From the NCBI GenBank assembly GCA_964654855.1, contig CAZZJS010000001.1:310001-374000 (forward strand): 64,000 nt of DNA, read 5' to 3'. The stretch comes from JALZUV01 sp964654855 (GTDB lineage Bacteria > Pseudomonadota > Alphaproteobacteria > Rickettsiales > JALZUV01). Below, piece by piece: positions 41,612 to 49,779 of the stretch. Positions within the stretch are counted from its first letter, which is position 1; every line of letters starts with the position of its first letter. The notes under the pieces are model-generated. The model saw only the letters and a program-made list of their open reading frames with translations, was not told the DNA's origin and searched no databases. The position numbers and the translations under genes were made by a program.

Positions 41612-42685
41612 ATGGCTGATTTATTTGAAAACCCAATGGGAACTGATGGTTTTGAATTTGTAGAATATGCGAGTAAAAACCCAGCAGAACTAGAAAAACT
41701 CTTTAGCAGCCTCGGCTTTACTGAGGTGGCGAAGCACAAAACCAAAAACGTTGCACTATGGCGTCAAGGTGGCATCAACTTCATTCTCAATAAAGAGAGC
41801 GATGGCCAACCGAAAGAATTTACTGAAACGCATGGTCCTTCCGCCAACGCGATGGCGTTTCGCATCAAAGATGTACCCAAAGCGCTAGCGCGTGCCAAAG
41901 AGCAAGGCTATGAGATTGTAGAGGCTAATAACGGGCCGATGGAGTTAACGATTCCGGCATTAAAAGGGATTGGTGGGCTACTTGTGTATCTCGTTGATAC
42001 TTATGGCGATGCGGGTGAAATCTATGATACGGATTTTGATTTTCACGAAGGAGTGGAGCGTAATCCTGAAGGAGTGGGCTTGCAGCTTGTTGATCACCTC
42101 ACCCACAATATGCACCAAGGTAATATGGATAAATGGGCGGGTTATTACGAGAACCTATTTAATTTCCGTGAGATCCGCTATTTCGATATTAAAGGAAAAG
42201 TGACAGGTTTAACCTCTCGTGCGATGACTTCGCCAGATGGGAAAATTCGTATTCCACTGAATGAATCTTCGGATGATCAGTCGCAAATTGCAGAATATCT
42301 GCGTGACCATAATGGTGAAGGCATCCAGCATATCGCGCTTTCAACCAATGATATTTTCAAAACGGTGGAAACGCTTCGTGCAAGCGGTATGGAATTTATG
42401 GATACGCCCGATACGTATTACGAGAAGATCGATACACGTATTCCTAATCACGGACATGATGTGGCGCGTATGCAGAAGAACCGTATTCTGATTGATGGTG
42501 AAGGTATTGATAAAGATAATGATGAAGAGTTGTTGCTACAAATTTTCACCAATACAGTGATTGGGCCGCTATTCTTCGAAATTATCCAACGTAAGGGGAA
42601 TGAAGGCTTCGGTGAAGGTAACTTCCAAGCGCTATTTGAGTCGATCGAAGAAGATCAAATCCGTCGTGGTGTGGTGAGTGCTTAA
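41612..42685 (+). CDS. hppD: 4-hydroxyphenylpyruvate dioxygenase
   Basis: HppD converts 4-hydroxyphenylpyruvate to homogentisate. It has the vicinal-oxygen-chelate fold with iron ligands visible in LVDHLTHNM (first His), GIQHIALST (second His) and GPLFFEIIQRKG (Glu). The length of 357 is standard. AAGGA precedes the ATG. It overlaps hmgA by one base and is the first gene of an hppD-hmgA-DUF4286 operon with three inverted repeats in the leader. Confidence 0.95.
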   Translation: MADLFENPMGTDGFEFVEYASKNPAELEKLFSSLGFTEVAKHKTKNVALWRQGGINFILNKESDGQPKEFTETHGPSANAMAFRIKDVPKALARAKEQGYEIVEANNGPMELTIPALKGIGGLLVYLVDTYGDAGEIYDTDFDFHEGVERNPEGVGLQLVDHLTHNMHQGNMDKWAGYYENLFNFREIRYFDIKGKVTGLTSRAMTSPDGKIRIPLNESSDDQSQIAEYLRDHNGEGIQHIALSTNDIFKTVETLRASGMEFMDTPDTYYEKIDTRIPNHGHDVARMQKNRILIDGEGIDKDNDEELLLQIFTNTVIGPLFFEIIQRKGNEGFGEGNFQALFESIEEDQIRRGVVSA

Positions 42686-43833
42686 TGAAAAAGCATATTA
42701 GTTTTCCGCGGGTTGAGGGTGACGCAAGTCGCCAAGCACATTGTGATTTACCGGAAGGCACTTATGAGCGTGAGTTTGGTAAGGAGGGCTTTTTTGGCCC
42801 TTGCTCTCATCTTAGCCACGCAAACCCGCCAACAGGTTGGATCAATTGGGAAGGGCCATTGCGTCCGCAAGCTTTTGATCTGAATAAGTTGGAAGGGGTG
42901 AGCAATACGCCGTGGAAAGCGCAACGCATTTTGAACAATAAGCATCTCGATTTTCGTATTTGGAAAACGAGTGGCAAGATGGATCACCTCGCTTCAAATG
43001 GCGATGGTGATGATCTGCTCTTCGTGCATAGTGGCGAGGGGAGTCTCTTTTGCGATTTTGGTCATATGACTTTTACCGCAGGCGATTATATCCTGCTACC
43101 TCGTGCGCTACGCTGGCGTTTGGAATGTAAGGGTGAAGCGACCATGTTATTGATGGAAGCAACGAATGATTACTTCCAGCTTCCGGATAAAGGCATGGTC
43201 GGCCCTCACGCCATTTTCGATCAAGCGATGTTGGATGTGCCTAAAATTGACGAAGCTTATAAAGCGCAAATGTCGTCATCTGAGGAATGGAATGTCGTGA
43301 TTAAGGCGCGCGGTGGATTATCAACCGTGACTTTTCCGTTTAATCCACTGGATGTGGTGAGCTGGCACGGCGATAATTTGCCGGTTAAAATCAATTGGCG
43401 CGATATTCGCCCACTGATGAGCCATCGTTATCATCTGCCGCCAAGCGCGCATACGACCTTCCTAACGAAGCGTTTTGTGGTTTGTACCTTCGCGCCGCGT
43501 CCGGCAGAGATGGATCCGGGGGCACTAAAAGTGCCGTTCTATCACTCGAATAACGATTTTGATGAGATTATCTTCTACCACGAAGGCGAGTTCTTCAGTC
43601 GTGATAATATTCATCCGGGTATGCTGAGTTTCCACCCATGTGGTTTCCCGCATGGTCCACACCCGAAAGCGTTTAACCTTGCAGCTGAAGCGGATAAAAC
43701 GCGCAAAATGACGGATCCTCCAAAAATGTTAGATGAAGTGGCCGTGATGCTCGATACGCGTGATGCGGTGGAAATTGACGATGGTATCGCCGATACTGAG
43801 TGGAAAGGCTACGTTGATAGCTGGAAAGGCTAG
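42685..43833 (+). CDS. hmgA: Homogentisate 1,2-dioxygenase
   Basis: HmgA opens the ring of homogentisate to maleylacetoacetate. This cupin-fold protein of 382 residues carries the region DFDEIIFYHEGEF, then HPGMLSFHPCGFPHGPHP, which contains the His, Glu and His iron ligands. It is shorter than the roughly 430-residue Pseudomonas or human enzymes and belongs to a short bacterial form. The FLTKRFVVCTFAPRP segment and the early HLSHANPPTGW are recognisable. It is coupled to hppD by a one-base overlap. Confidence 0.9.
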   Translation: MKKHISFPRVEGDASRQAHCDLPEGTYEREFGKEGFFGPCSHLSHANPPTGWINWEGPLRPQAFDLNKLEGVSNTPWKAQRILNNKHLDFRIWKTSGKMDHLASNGDGDDLLFVHSGEGSLFCDFGHMTFTAGDYILLPRALRWRLECKGEATMLLMEATNDYFQLPDKGMVGPHAIFDQAMLDVPKIDEAYKAQMSSSEEWNVVIKARGGLSTVTFPFNPLDVVSWHGDNLPVKINWRDIRPLMSHRYHLPPSAHTTFLTKRFVVCTFAPRPAEMDPGALKVPFYHSNNDFDEIIFYHEGEFFSRDNIHPGMLSFHPCGFPHGPHPKAFNLAAEADKTRKMTDPPKMLDEVAVMLDTRDAVEIDDGIADTEWKGYVDSWKG

Positions 43834-43836
43834 TAG

Positions 43837-44130
43837 GTGCTGTATCAGGTTCAAATTACCTTATTGAAGCCCGTCACTCCACCTTATAGTGAATGGTTAA
43901 AGCCACATGTGCAAGAAATGCTAGAGCTGAAAGGTGAGGGCGGTGAAGCACTATTTGCCGCAGCCGATATCCAACAAAAAGACGATGTTTTTACCGTTTT
44001 CTACCAAACCACAGAATCACATTTCGCTTATTACGAAGCCACTTATGCCGAAAAAATGCGTACTGCTTTCAAAGATACATACGGCACTCAAGTTTCTGCT
44101 TTTGCTTTTGAACGCAAAATAGTCGATTAG
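43837..44130 (+). CDS. DUF4286 family protein
   Basis: This 97-residue protein has the DUF4286 pattern: a first strand VQITLLKPV followed by YSEWLKPHVQEMLEL, then VFYQT and a helix YEATYAEKMR. The function of the family is unknown, and the ferredoxin-like fold suggests a dimeric small-molecule or monooxygenase-like role. The start is GTG at 43837, three bases after the hmgA stop; the region before it, GGAAAGG, can act as a ribosome site. It is the third gene of the hppD operon and overlaps the convergent gene by four bases. Confidence 0.65.
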   Translation: MLYQVQITLLKPVTPPYSEWLKPHVQEMLELKGEGGEALFAAADIQQKDDVFTVFYQTTESHFAYYEATYAEKMRTAFKDTYGTQVSAFAFERKIVD

Positions 44131-44864
44131 CGCTGCATTTGTTGCTCATAATTAAAAATTTTATCCAACTTCGATAACACGCCGTCCAAGCCAGCGTGGT
44201 ATTTGGAGGCTAGATTTTCATAAGCAATCAAATCATCAGAAGTGAGATCCTCATAACTGCCAAAATCTTCTTCTTGATCTGAAATAAAACTGAGTGCAAG
44301 GCGAGCAATATTATCTTTTAGATGTAAAAAGAAACATTGAGCCGATTTGTTCTGGTTTTGAAAATATTCGATGCTTTTATGCAAGCTTTGGCCACATGCA
44401 TTGATACCTGGAGAATGGCTTTCAGTAATATCAAACTCTAGGTCTTGATAGCTATTCTTAATGGGCTCCAAATTAATATCACAACTAATATCAATTCTTC
44501 CTTTTTGAGGAATGTAGCTGGATGTTTCGATGCGAACATCGGCTTCTTCTTTATTTTGACTGTGAAATTCACCGAGCCCAATAATAAAATCAGGTTTATG
44601 TTCTTCTAAAGCTTCTTGAAATTCTTTGCTCAATGACTCTTCACCCGTTGGAAAAATCTTTGTTATAATATTCGCATTTTTGTATTTATCAGGGTTTATT
44701 TTTTCAATGGTTTCTTGAGAGATATTTTTTTCATCGACAAATATAGGGAAGCCATAGACGAGTACAGTCGGTTTTGTCTTGCTGCTGGTGCGTGATAACC
44801 AGTTTGGAACGGCAGCACTTGCCGTTGTTAGGCTCATGTTTTTAATAAAATCGCGGCGTTTCAT
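44127..44864 (-). CDS. Tat-signal protein distantly related to pyroglutamyl peptidase I (C15-like)
   Basis: This 245-residue protein begins with a twin-arginine signal (MKRRDFIKNMS, then a weakly hydrophobic stretch), so export folded into the periplasm is likely. The mature part follows the pyroglutamyl-peptidase I layout: TVLVYGFPIF at the first strand, EALEEHKPDFIIGLGEF, then Glu 113 in RIETSSY, Cys 157 in SPGINACGQSLHKSIEYF, and His 181 in CFFLHLKDN. This order and the Cys-His distance of 24 match the C15 catalytic triad. Overall similarity is low. It is A+T-rich and lies convergent to the tyrosine genes. Confidence 0.55.
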   Translation of the reverse strand: MKRRDFIKNMSLTTASAAVPNWLSRTSSKTKPTVLVYGFPIFVDEKNISQETIEKINPDKYKNANIITKIFPTGEESLSKEFQEALEEHKPDFIIGLGEFHSQNKEEADVRIETSSYIPQKGRIDISCDINLEPIKNSYQDLEFDITESHSPGINACGQSLHKSIEYFQNQNKSAQCFFLHLKDNIARLALSFISDQEEDFGSYEDLTSDDLIAYENLASKYHAGLDGVLSKLDKIFNYEQQMQR

Positions 44865-44983
44865 AGCTATGATAGTAACAGTAAAATCTTAGCAAAAAGT
44901 TACGATTATTAAAAAAGCGAAAAACTTTGAATTTGTCGGGTAATTCGCTACATTCCGTCCAACGAAAAACTTAGAGGATTAGT

Positions 44984-45976
44984 ATGAGACTCGGAACATT
45001 AAAAGAAGATGGCTCGCGCGATGGCGTGTTGGTGGTGATTAGTAAATGTCACAGTAAATGTATTACCGTGACGGATATTGCTTACACGATGCAAGAAGCA
45101 TTGGATGATTGGGATGAAGTTGCTCCACAACTGCAAGCGGTCTGCGACAAGCTTTGCGCGGGTGAATTAGATGGTGAAGCGATGGATTTTGATCCAGCGA
45201 AAATGCATTCTCCCTTGCCGCGAGCTTTCCAATGGGCTGATGGCTCAGCTTATGTGAACCACGTGGAACTGGTGCGTAAAGCCCGTGGTGCTGAAATGCC
45301 AGAAAGCTTCTGGACGGATCCACTTATGTATCAAGGAGGCTCCGATAAATTTGTAGGACCGCGTGATGATATCGAAGCGGTGAGCGAAGATCATGGTATT
45401 GATTTTGAAAGCGAAATTACAGTGATAACTGACGATGTGCCGATGGGTGTCAATGCGATAGATGCGTTGAAATACATTCGTCTTATCATGTTGGTAAATG
45501 ATGTTTCGTTGCGTAATCTAATCCCAGCAGAGTTGGGCAAAGGTTTTGGTTTCTTCCACAGTAAACCCGCTTGTGCCTTTTCGCCCATTGCGGTGACGCC
45601 GGATGCTCTTGGCTCCGCATGGAAAGACGGAAAAGTACATTTGCCGCTGGTTACGACACTTAATGGTAAAGAGTTTGGTCGCCCGAACGCTGGCGTTGAT
45701 ATGACCTTCCACTTTGGTGAGTTGATTGCCCATGCAGCAAAAACACGCCATCTTGGTGCAGGGACACTGATTGGTTCAGGTACGGTTTCAAATGTTGATC
45801 GCTCAACGGGATCATCATGCTTGGCTGAGCGTCGTATGATTGAAAAAATCGAAAATGGTGAAATGACGACACCATTTATGAGTTTTGGCGATCATGTGAA
45901 AATTGAAATGTTCGATGAAGAAGGTAAGACTATCTTTGGTTCAATTGAGCAGAAAGTTGTTGAATATAAAGGGTAA
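44984..45976 (+). CDS. fahA: Fumarylacetoacetase (FAH family)
   Basis: FAH hydrolyses fumarylacetoacetate to fumarate and acetoacetate, the last step of tyrosine degradation. The 330-residue protein has the FAH N-terminal extension (MRLGTLKEDGSRDG) and the catalytic core with YVNHVELVRKARG, PVVDGAEMNFGE-type region DMTFHFGELIAHAA and GSGTVSNVDRSTGSSCLAERR. It resembles the bacterial FAA-hydrolase subtype rather than the longer animal form. It is followed by a micro-lipoprotein gene and maiA. A promoter (TTGAAT, 16 bases, TACATT) is possible just upstream. Confidence 0.88.
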   Translation: MRLGTLKEDGSRDGVLVVISKCHSKCITVTDIAYTMQEALDDWDEVAPQLQAVCDKLCAGELDGEAMDFDPAKMHSPLPRAFQWADGSAYVNHVELVRKARGAEMPESFWTDPLMYQGGSDKFVGPRDDIEAVSEDHGIDFESEITVITDDVPMGVNAIDALKYIRLIMLVNDVSLRNLIPAELGKGFGFFHSKPACAFSPIAVTPDALGSAWKDGKVHLPLVTTLNGKEFGRPNAGVDMTFHFGELIAHAAKTRHLGAGTLIGSGTVSNVDRSTGSSCLAERRMIEKIENGEMTTPFMSFGDHVKIEMFDEEGKTIFGSIEQKVVEYKG

Positions 45977-45981
45977 TTAGG

Positions 45982-46095
45982 ATGCGAATGACACTTGTTT
46001 TTCTGTTATTGAGTCTATCAGCTTGTCAAACCATGTATGGGATTGGAACGGATATTAAGAGCGTTGGTCAAGGTATCGAGGATTTGGCGCGTTAA
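45982..46095 (+). CDS. Entericidin-type micro-lipoprotein
   Basis: This 37-residue gene lies between fahA and maiA. The product, MRMTLVFLLLSLSACQ then TMYGIGTDIKSVGQG and IEDLAR, has a short signal with lipobox LSAC (Cys 15) and a tail like entericidin A/B. E. coli entericidin B is a small toxic lipoprotein that promotes lysis and entericidin A its antidote; single-copy relatives are common in alphaproteobacteria and of unclear function. It starts five bases after the fahA stop and ends three bases before maiA, so it is within the operon. Confidence 0.75.
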   Translation: MRMTLVFLLLSLSACQTMYGIGTDIKSVGQGIEDLAR

Positions 46096-46098
46096 TTT

Positions 46099-46752
46099 AT
46101 GATTGCCAAATTTTATTCTTATTTTCGTTCTTCAACGGCTTACCGGCTGCGTATCGCGTTGAACTTGAAGAATGTGACTCCCAAAGAGACGGTATTTGTG
46201 AATTTGCTTAAAGGTGAACAGCATGGTGAGGCCTATAAGGCGGTGAACCCAGCGAGTGCTGTACCTGCTTTTGAACTTGAGGATGGAACGGTTCTGACTC
46301 AATCCACAGCGATGCTAGAATGGTTGGAGGAAAACTATCCTGATACGCCATTATTACCTGATGATTCTGTATTACGAGCGAAAGTGCGAGCGTTTGCAAA
46401 TGTGATTTCGTCAGAAATGCATCCGATCAATAATTTACGGATTTTGAAATATCTTGTGGGTGAGCTATCGCTTGAAGATTCGCAGAAGCTACAATGGATG
46501 CATCACTGGATGCATAAGGGCTTTGCAGTATGCGAGACTATGCTGGAAGGTCAAAAGGGCGACTTTTGCTTTGGGAATACTCCAACACATGCAGATATTT
46601 GCTTAGTGCCACAAATATACAACGCGCTACGATTTAAGGTTGATATGTCAGCCTATCCAAGGTTTATGGCGGTTTATGGTTATGCACTTAAACACCCAGC
46701 TTTTGCTGCTGCACAGCCTGAAAAACAACCAGATTGCCCCGGAACCTCTTAA
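46099..46752 (+). CDS. maiA: Maleylacetoacetate isomerase
   Basis: MaiA (glutathione-S-transferase zeta class) isomerises maleylacetoacetate to fumarylacetoacetate, between the HmgA and FAH steps. The zeta-class motif SSTAYRLRIALNLK lies at residues 10-23, followed by NPASAVPAFELEDGTVLTQSTAML and the C-terminal helical domain. The length of 217 is typical. In SSCSWRVRIAL-type enzymes the second residue pair differs, but the key Ser is kept. It completes the tyrosine pathway in this locus. Confidence 0.93.
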   Translation: MIAKFYSYFRSSTAYRLRIALNLKNVTPKETVFVNLLKGEQHGEAYKAVNPASAVPAFELEDGTVLTQSTAMLEWLEENYPDTPLLPDDSVLRAKVRAFANVISSEMHPINNLRILKYLVGELSLEDSQKLQWMHHWMHKGFAVCETMLEGQKGDFCFGNTPTHADICLVPQIYNALRFKVDMSAYPRFMAVYGYALKHPAFAAAQPEKQPDCPGTS

Positions 46753-46822
46753 AAGCAGCTGTTGTAAACACTATATTAATATTTATGGTACAGATTAGTG
46801 GCTGCCCTAAAGGACAGGAAAT

Positions 46823-47197
46823 ATGTCAAAAAAGATATTAATTATTGAAGATAACGATCTTAACCTAAAGCTCTTCCGCGATTTGTTGGAAGCGAATGGT
46901 TATACAACGGTCGAAACTAAAGAAGGTTTGAACGCGCTTGATTTAGCTAAGCGTGAAATGCCTGATTTGATTTTGATGGATATCCAGCTGCCTGAAATTT
47001 CAGGATTAGATGTGACGCGTCGTATGAAAGCGGAGCCAGAAGTTGCGGATATTCCGATTATTGCTGTGACGGCCTTTGCCATGAAGGATGATGAAGAGAA
47101 AATTCTTCGTGCCGGCTGCGAGGCCTATATTTCTAAGCCGATTTCAATTACTAGCTTTCTCGAAACAGTGAAGCAATTCTTAGATGCGGCGGCATAA
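46823..47197 (+). CDS. divK: Response regulator DivK
   Basis: This single-domain receiver of 124 residues is very like Caulobacter DivK, a cell-cycle polarity regulator. The acidic pair is in IIEDND, the phospho-acceptor is Asp 53 in LMDIQLPE, Thr/Ser in VTAFAM, and Lys 105 in ISKPIS. It ends three bases before pleD, the order found in Caulobacter and relatives. No histidine kinases (PleC, DivJ) lie in this window. Confidence 0.94.
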   Translation: MSKKILIIEDNDLNLKLFRDLLEANGYTTVETKEGLNALDLAKREMPDLILMDIQLPEISGLDVTRRMKAEPEVADIPIIAVTAFAMKDDEEKILRAGCEAYISKPISITSFLETVKQFLDAAA

Positions 47198-47200
47198 ACA

Positions 47201-48574
47201 ATGGGCGCGAAAATACTCGTCGTTGATGACGTTCCTGCTAACGTAAAACTGCTCGAAGCCAAATTGATGGCTGAATATTATGATGTTATTACGGCAGAAG
47301 ATGGTTTTAAAGCGATTGAGCAGGCGAAAGAACATTCTCCAGATCTGATTCTGCTTGATGTGATGATGCCAGGGATGGATGGCTTTGAATGTTGCCAAAA
47401 ACTCAAAGCAGAGATGGAAACGTCACATATTCCAGTCGTGATGGTGACTGCCCTTAACGAGGTGCATGATCGTGTCAAAGGGCTGGAGGCTGGTGCTGAC
47501 GACTTTCTGACGAAGCCAATTAATGATGTGGCGCTGATGGCGCGTTTAAAGTCGCTTGTCCGCACTAAAATGTTGGTGGATGAGTTGCGTTTGCGTGACC
47601 AAACTGGAGCGCAAATGGGAGTGAAAAATCCAAGTGAAGCATTGTTGGCAGATGTGACGGGTGCTCGCGTATTACTGATTGATGATGATATGGCGCAAAT
47701 CAAGCGTCTCCGTGAACATTTAGCAACAGATTATGATGTGGACAGCGTTAACGAGCCCGAGCATTCGCACAATGTTGCGCTGGGTGGAAGTTTTGATGTG
47801 ATTGTCATTTCAACTATGCTGGATGAAGTGGATGGTTTGCGCTTAGCGACACAGTTTAAGAGCCAAGAAGCCTTACGCCATGTGCCAATTGTGATTCTAG
47901 TGGATGAGTTCGAGCAGCATATTGTGCTGAAAGGGCTCGAAATGGGGGTGAATGACTATATTGTTGTACCTGCTGACCCAAGTGAATTGCGTGCTCGTAT
48001 ACGTACTCAAGTGCGCCGAAAACGCTTCCAAGAAGCGCTTAAGTCAAACTATCAAGAAAGTCTATCAATGGCGGTGACAGATAGTTTGACGGGGCTGCAT
48101 AATCGTCATTACTTGGACACTCATCTGGAAAATATGGTTCGCAGCTCTTTGGCAAGCCATAAGCCACTCTCGTTAATTATTATGGATATGGACCACTTTA
48201 AATCTGTAAATGATGATTATGGGCATGATTGTGGAGATCAAGTTTTACAGCAGCTTGCTAAACTGATTACGGCAGATATTCGTACCTCTGATTTGGCGGC
48301 ACGCTTTGGTGGAGAAGAGTTTGTTGTATTGATGCCAGGTGCAAAGTTAGAGGATGCGGTAGATGTTGCTGAGCGTACTCGAGCACGTATTGAGCGTACA
48401 CCTTTTGTCATTAATCATGAAGTTGGGCAGCTTAGTAAAACGACCAGTATTGGGGTGAGTACGCTTAACCCGATGGGGGATACGGGAGCAGAATTGCTCA
48501 AACGCGCTGACCAAGCGCTTTACCAAGCGAAAGACAATGGACGCAATAAAGTGTTCGTTACACCCAATGAGTAA
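47201..48574 (+). CDS. pleD: Diguanylate cyclase response regulator PleD
   Basis: PleD makes c-di-GMP during cell-cycle polarity control. Domains in order: receiver 1 with phospho-acceptor Asp 53 (LILLDVMMPGMDG); receiver 2 (about 155-275) lacking the acceptor, since VIVISTMLDEVDG has Ser/Thr where Asp is expected (a pseudo-receiver, as in Caulobacter PleD); then GGDEF with the active motif GGEEF (370-374). The inhibitory site RTSD at 361-364, five residues before GGEEF, is intact. The length of 457 matches PleD. Confidence 0.95.
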   Translation: MGAKILVVDDVPANVKLLEAKLMAEYYDVITAEDGFKAIEQAKEHSPDLILLDVMMPGMDGFECCQKLKAEMETSHIPVVMVTALNEVHDRVKGLEAGADDFLTKPINDVALMARLKSLVRTKMLVDELRLRDQTGAQMGVKNPSEALLADVTGARVLLIDDDMAQIKRLREHLATDYDVDSVNEPEHSHNVALGGSFDVIVISTMLDEVDGLRLATQFKSQEALRHVPIVILVDEFEQHIVLKGLEMGVNDYIVVPADPSELRARIRTQVRRKRFQEALKSNYQESLSMAVTDSLTGLHNRHYLDTHLENMVRSSLASHKPLSLIIMDMDHFKSVNDDYGHDCGDQVLQQLAKLITADIRTSDLAARFGGEEFVVLMPGAKLEDAVDVAERTRARIERTPFVINHEVGQLSKTTSIGVSTLNPMGDTGAELLKRADQALYQAKDNGRNKVFVTPNE

Positions 48575-48582
48575 AATTTAAC

Positions 48583-48602
48583 CTATTGATATTTATCAAT
48601 AG
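48583..48602. repeat. 20-base palindrome after pleD
   Basis: CTATTGATA-TT-TATCAATAG is a 9-bp perfect inverted repeat with a two-base centre, nine bases after the pleD stop. Without a T run it is a poor terminator; a two-base centre favours protein binding over a hairpin. Confidence 0.5.
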
Positions 48603-48690
48603 ACGTTTCCCAAATTCATAAAACCTTAACATTTCTCAGCACTGTTTTTCGGTAGAATAATATGAGGTATTTTGCCTTTAAGGAGAATGA

Positions 48691-49776
48691 ATGGTTTATA
48701 CGGCTCAACATGCGATTGATGAAGCGGCTTACAAGTTAAGTCGTGGAAAGCGCTATGCGGGTGGTATGGCAGCGCGATTATTCTTGCGCTTAATGACGGC
48801 GGCTGGCGCTGCTGCAGCTGGTATGTCAGGTGCGGGGGGAGTGTTTTATGCGAGTGGCTTGTTGGGGGTTGGAACCGGTATTGGTTTGCAGGCTTATTTA
48901 AACCAAAAGGATTATGAACATAATAAACAACAACTCACGGGTATGTACCGTAAGGAGATCGCCACTTTGTTCGGTAAGGATCCCCTCGCTGTTACCGTAG
49001 ATGATCTAGAAAATCTCGCAACGCAAAACCCCAGTGTTCAGCAACAGCTAGATAGAGAAAAAAACAAACGTAATGTACGAACCGGTGTTTGGCTGGCTGC
49101 AGGTGTTGCTGGTTTCGCAGTGGCAGCAGCTGTTGCGGCGGCAGGTAGTATTGGCTTAGTAGCTGGTTTAACCGGTTTTGTTGCCTTCCAGATAGCACGT
49201 CCTATCGCTCGTGTAGCTGGAGAACAAATATATAAACTCAATGAACCAACGACGGTTGAGCTGGTTAAGTCGCTGGAATGGCAGCGCACAAAAGATAAGC
49301 AGCTAACTCATACGCAAGTATTGGAGGCTTACATTTCAGCGCATCCGCAGTTGGGAGAGGTGATTGAGAAAGGTTTCGGAGCTCCGTTAGCGCAGCTAAG
49401 CCCCGTTGACCGCCAGCGTGCGATGCTACAGTTTGGTGATCAGATTAAATTAGATGAAGTAACTACAGCGATTAATGAAAATCGTATGAATGCGCGTGAG
49501 CTTGTCTTTGCGGTGCATGGCCAGAGTTCAGGTGCCTATGCGGATACGAGTTACAGAGAGCATTGGGATAATGGTGTTGCGCGGGCAAAAGACAGGGCAC
49601 GTACGGTACAAAATAACGTAAAGCAGGCAGGCACTAGAGCATTCAATAATGTGAAGCAGTTTGTCAGTTCCGAAAAAAAGGCAGATGAGCCTGAAGCGGA
49701 ATCAACCCAGTGGCGTGAATATGAAAATGGACGTCAAGCCGCACGTGGGAATGGTGTCACCGAGAACCGTCGATAG
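48691..49776 (+). CDS. Ala/Gly-rich protein with hydrophobic segments, unknown
   Basis: This 361-residue protein is not a family I recognise. Two hydrophobic Ala/Gly-rich stretches (residues about 30-70 and 131-168) resemble flexible glycine-zipper membrane or coat segments. They alternate with charged helical regions (90-128 and 200-235). The C-terminal 90 residues are highly charged (KDRARTVQNNVKQAGT) and probably disordered. The ATG is preceded by AAGGAGAATG. It ends three bases from the convergent phaC stop. Confidence 0.55.
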   Translation: MVYTAQHAIDEAAYKLSRGKRYAGGMAARLFLRLMTAAGAAAAGMSGAGGVFYASGLLGVGTGIGLQAYLNQKDYEHNKQQLTGMYRKEIATLFGKDPLAVTVDDLENLATQNPSVQQQLDREKNKRNVRTGVWLAAGVAGFAVAAAVAAAGSIGLVAGLTGFVAFQIARPIARVAGEQIYKLNEPTTVELVKSLEWQRTKDKQLTHTQVLEAYISAHPQLGEVIEKGFGAPLAQLSPVDRQRAMLQFGDQIKLDEVTTAINENRMNARELVFAVHGQSSGAYADTSYREHWDNGVARAKDRARTVQNNVKQAGTRAFNNVKQFVSSEKKADEPEAESTQWREYENGRQAARGNGVTENRR

Positions 49777-49779
49777 TAC

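Noticed and set aside
47600..48050. Missing phospho-Asp in the second PleD receiver read as a loss of function
   Set aside because: PleD proteins generally have a pseudo-receiver there, and the active GGEEF and RxxD sites are intact.
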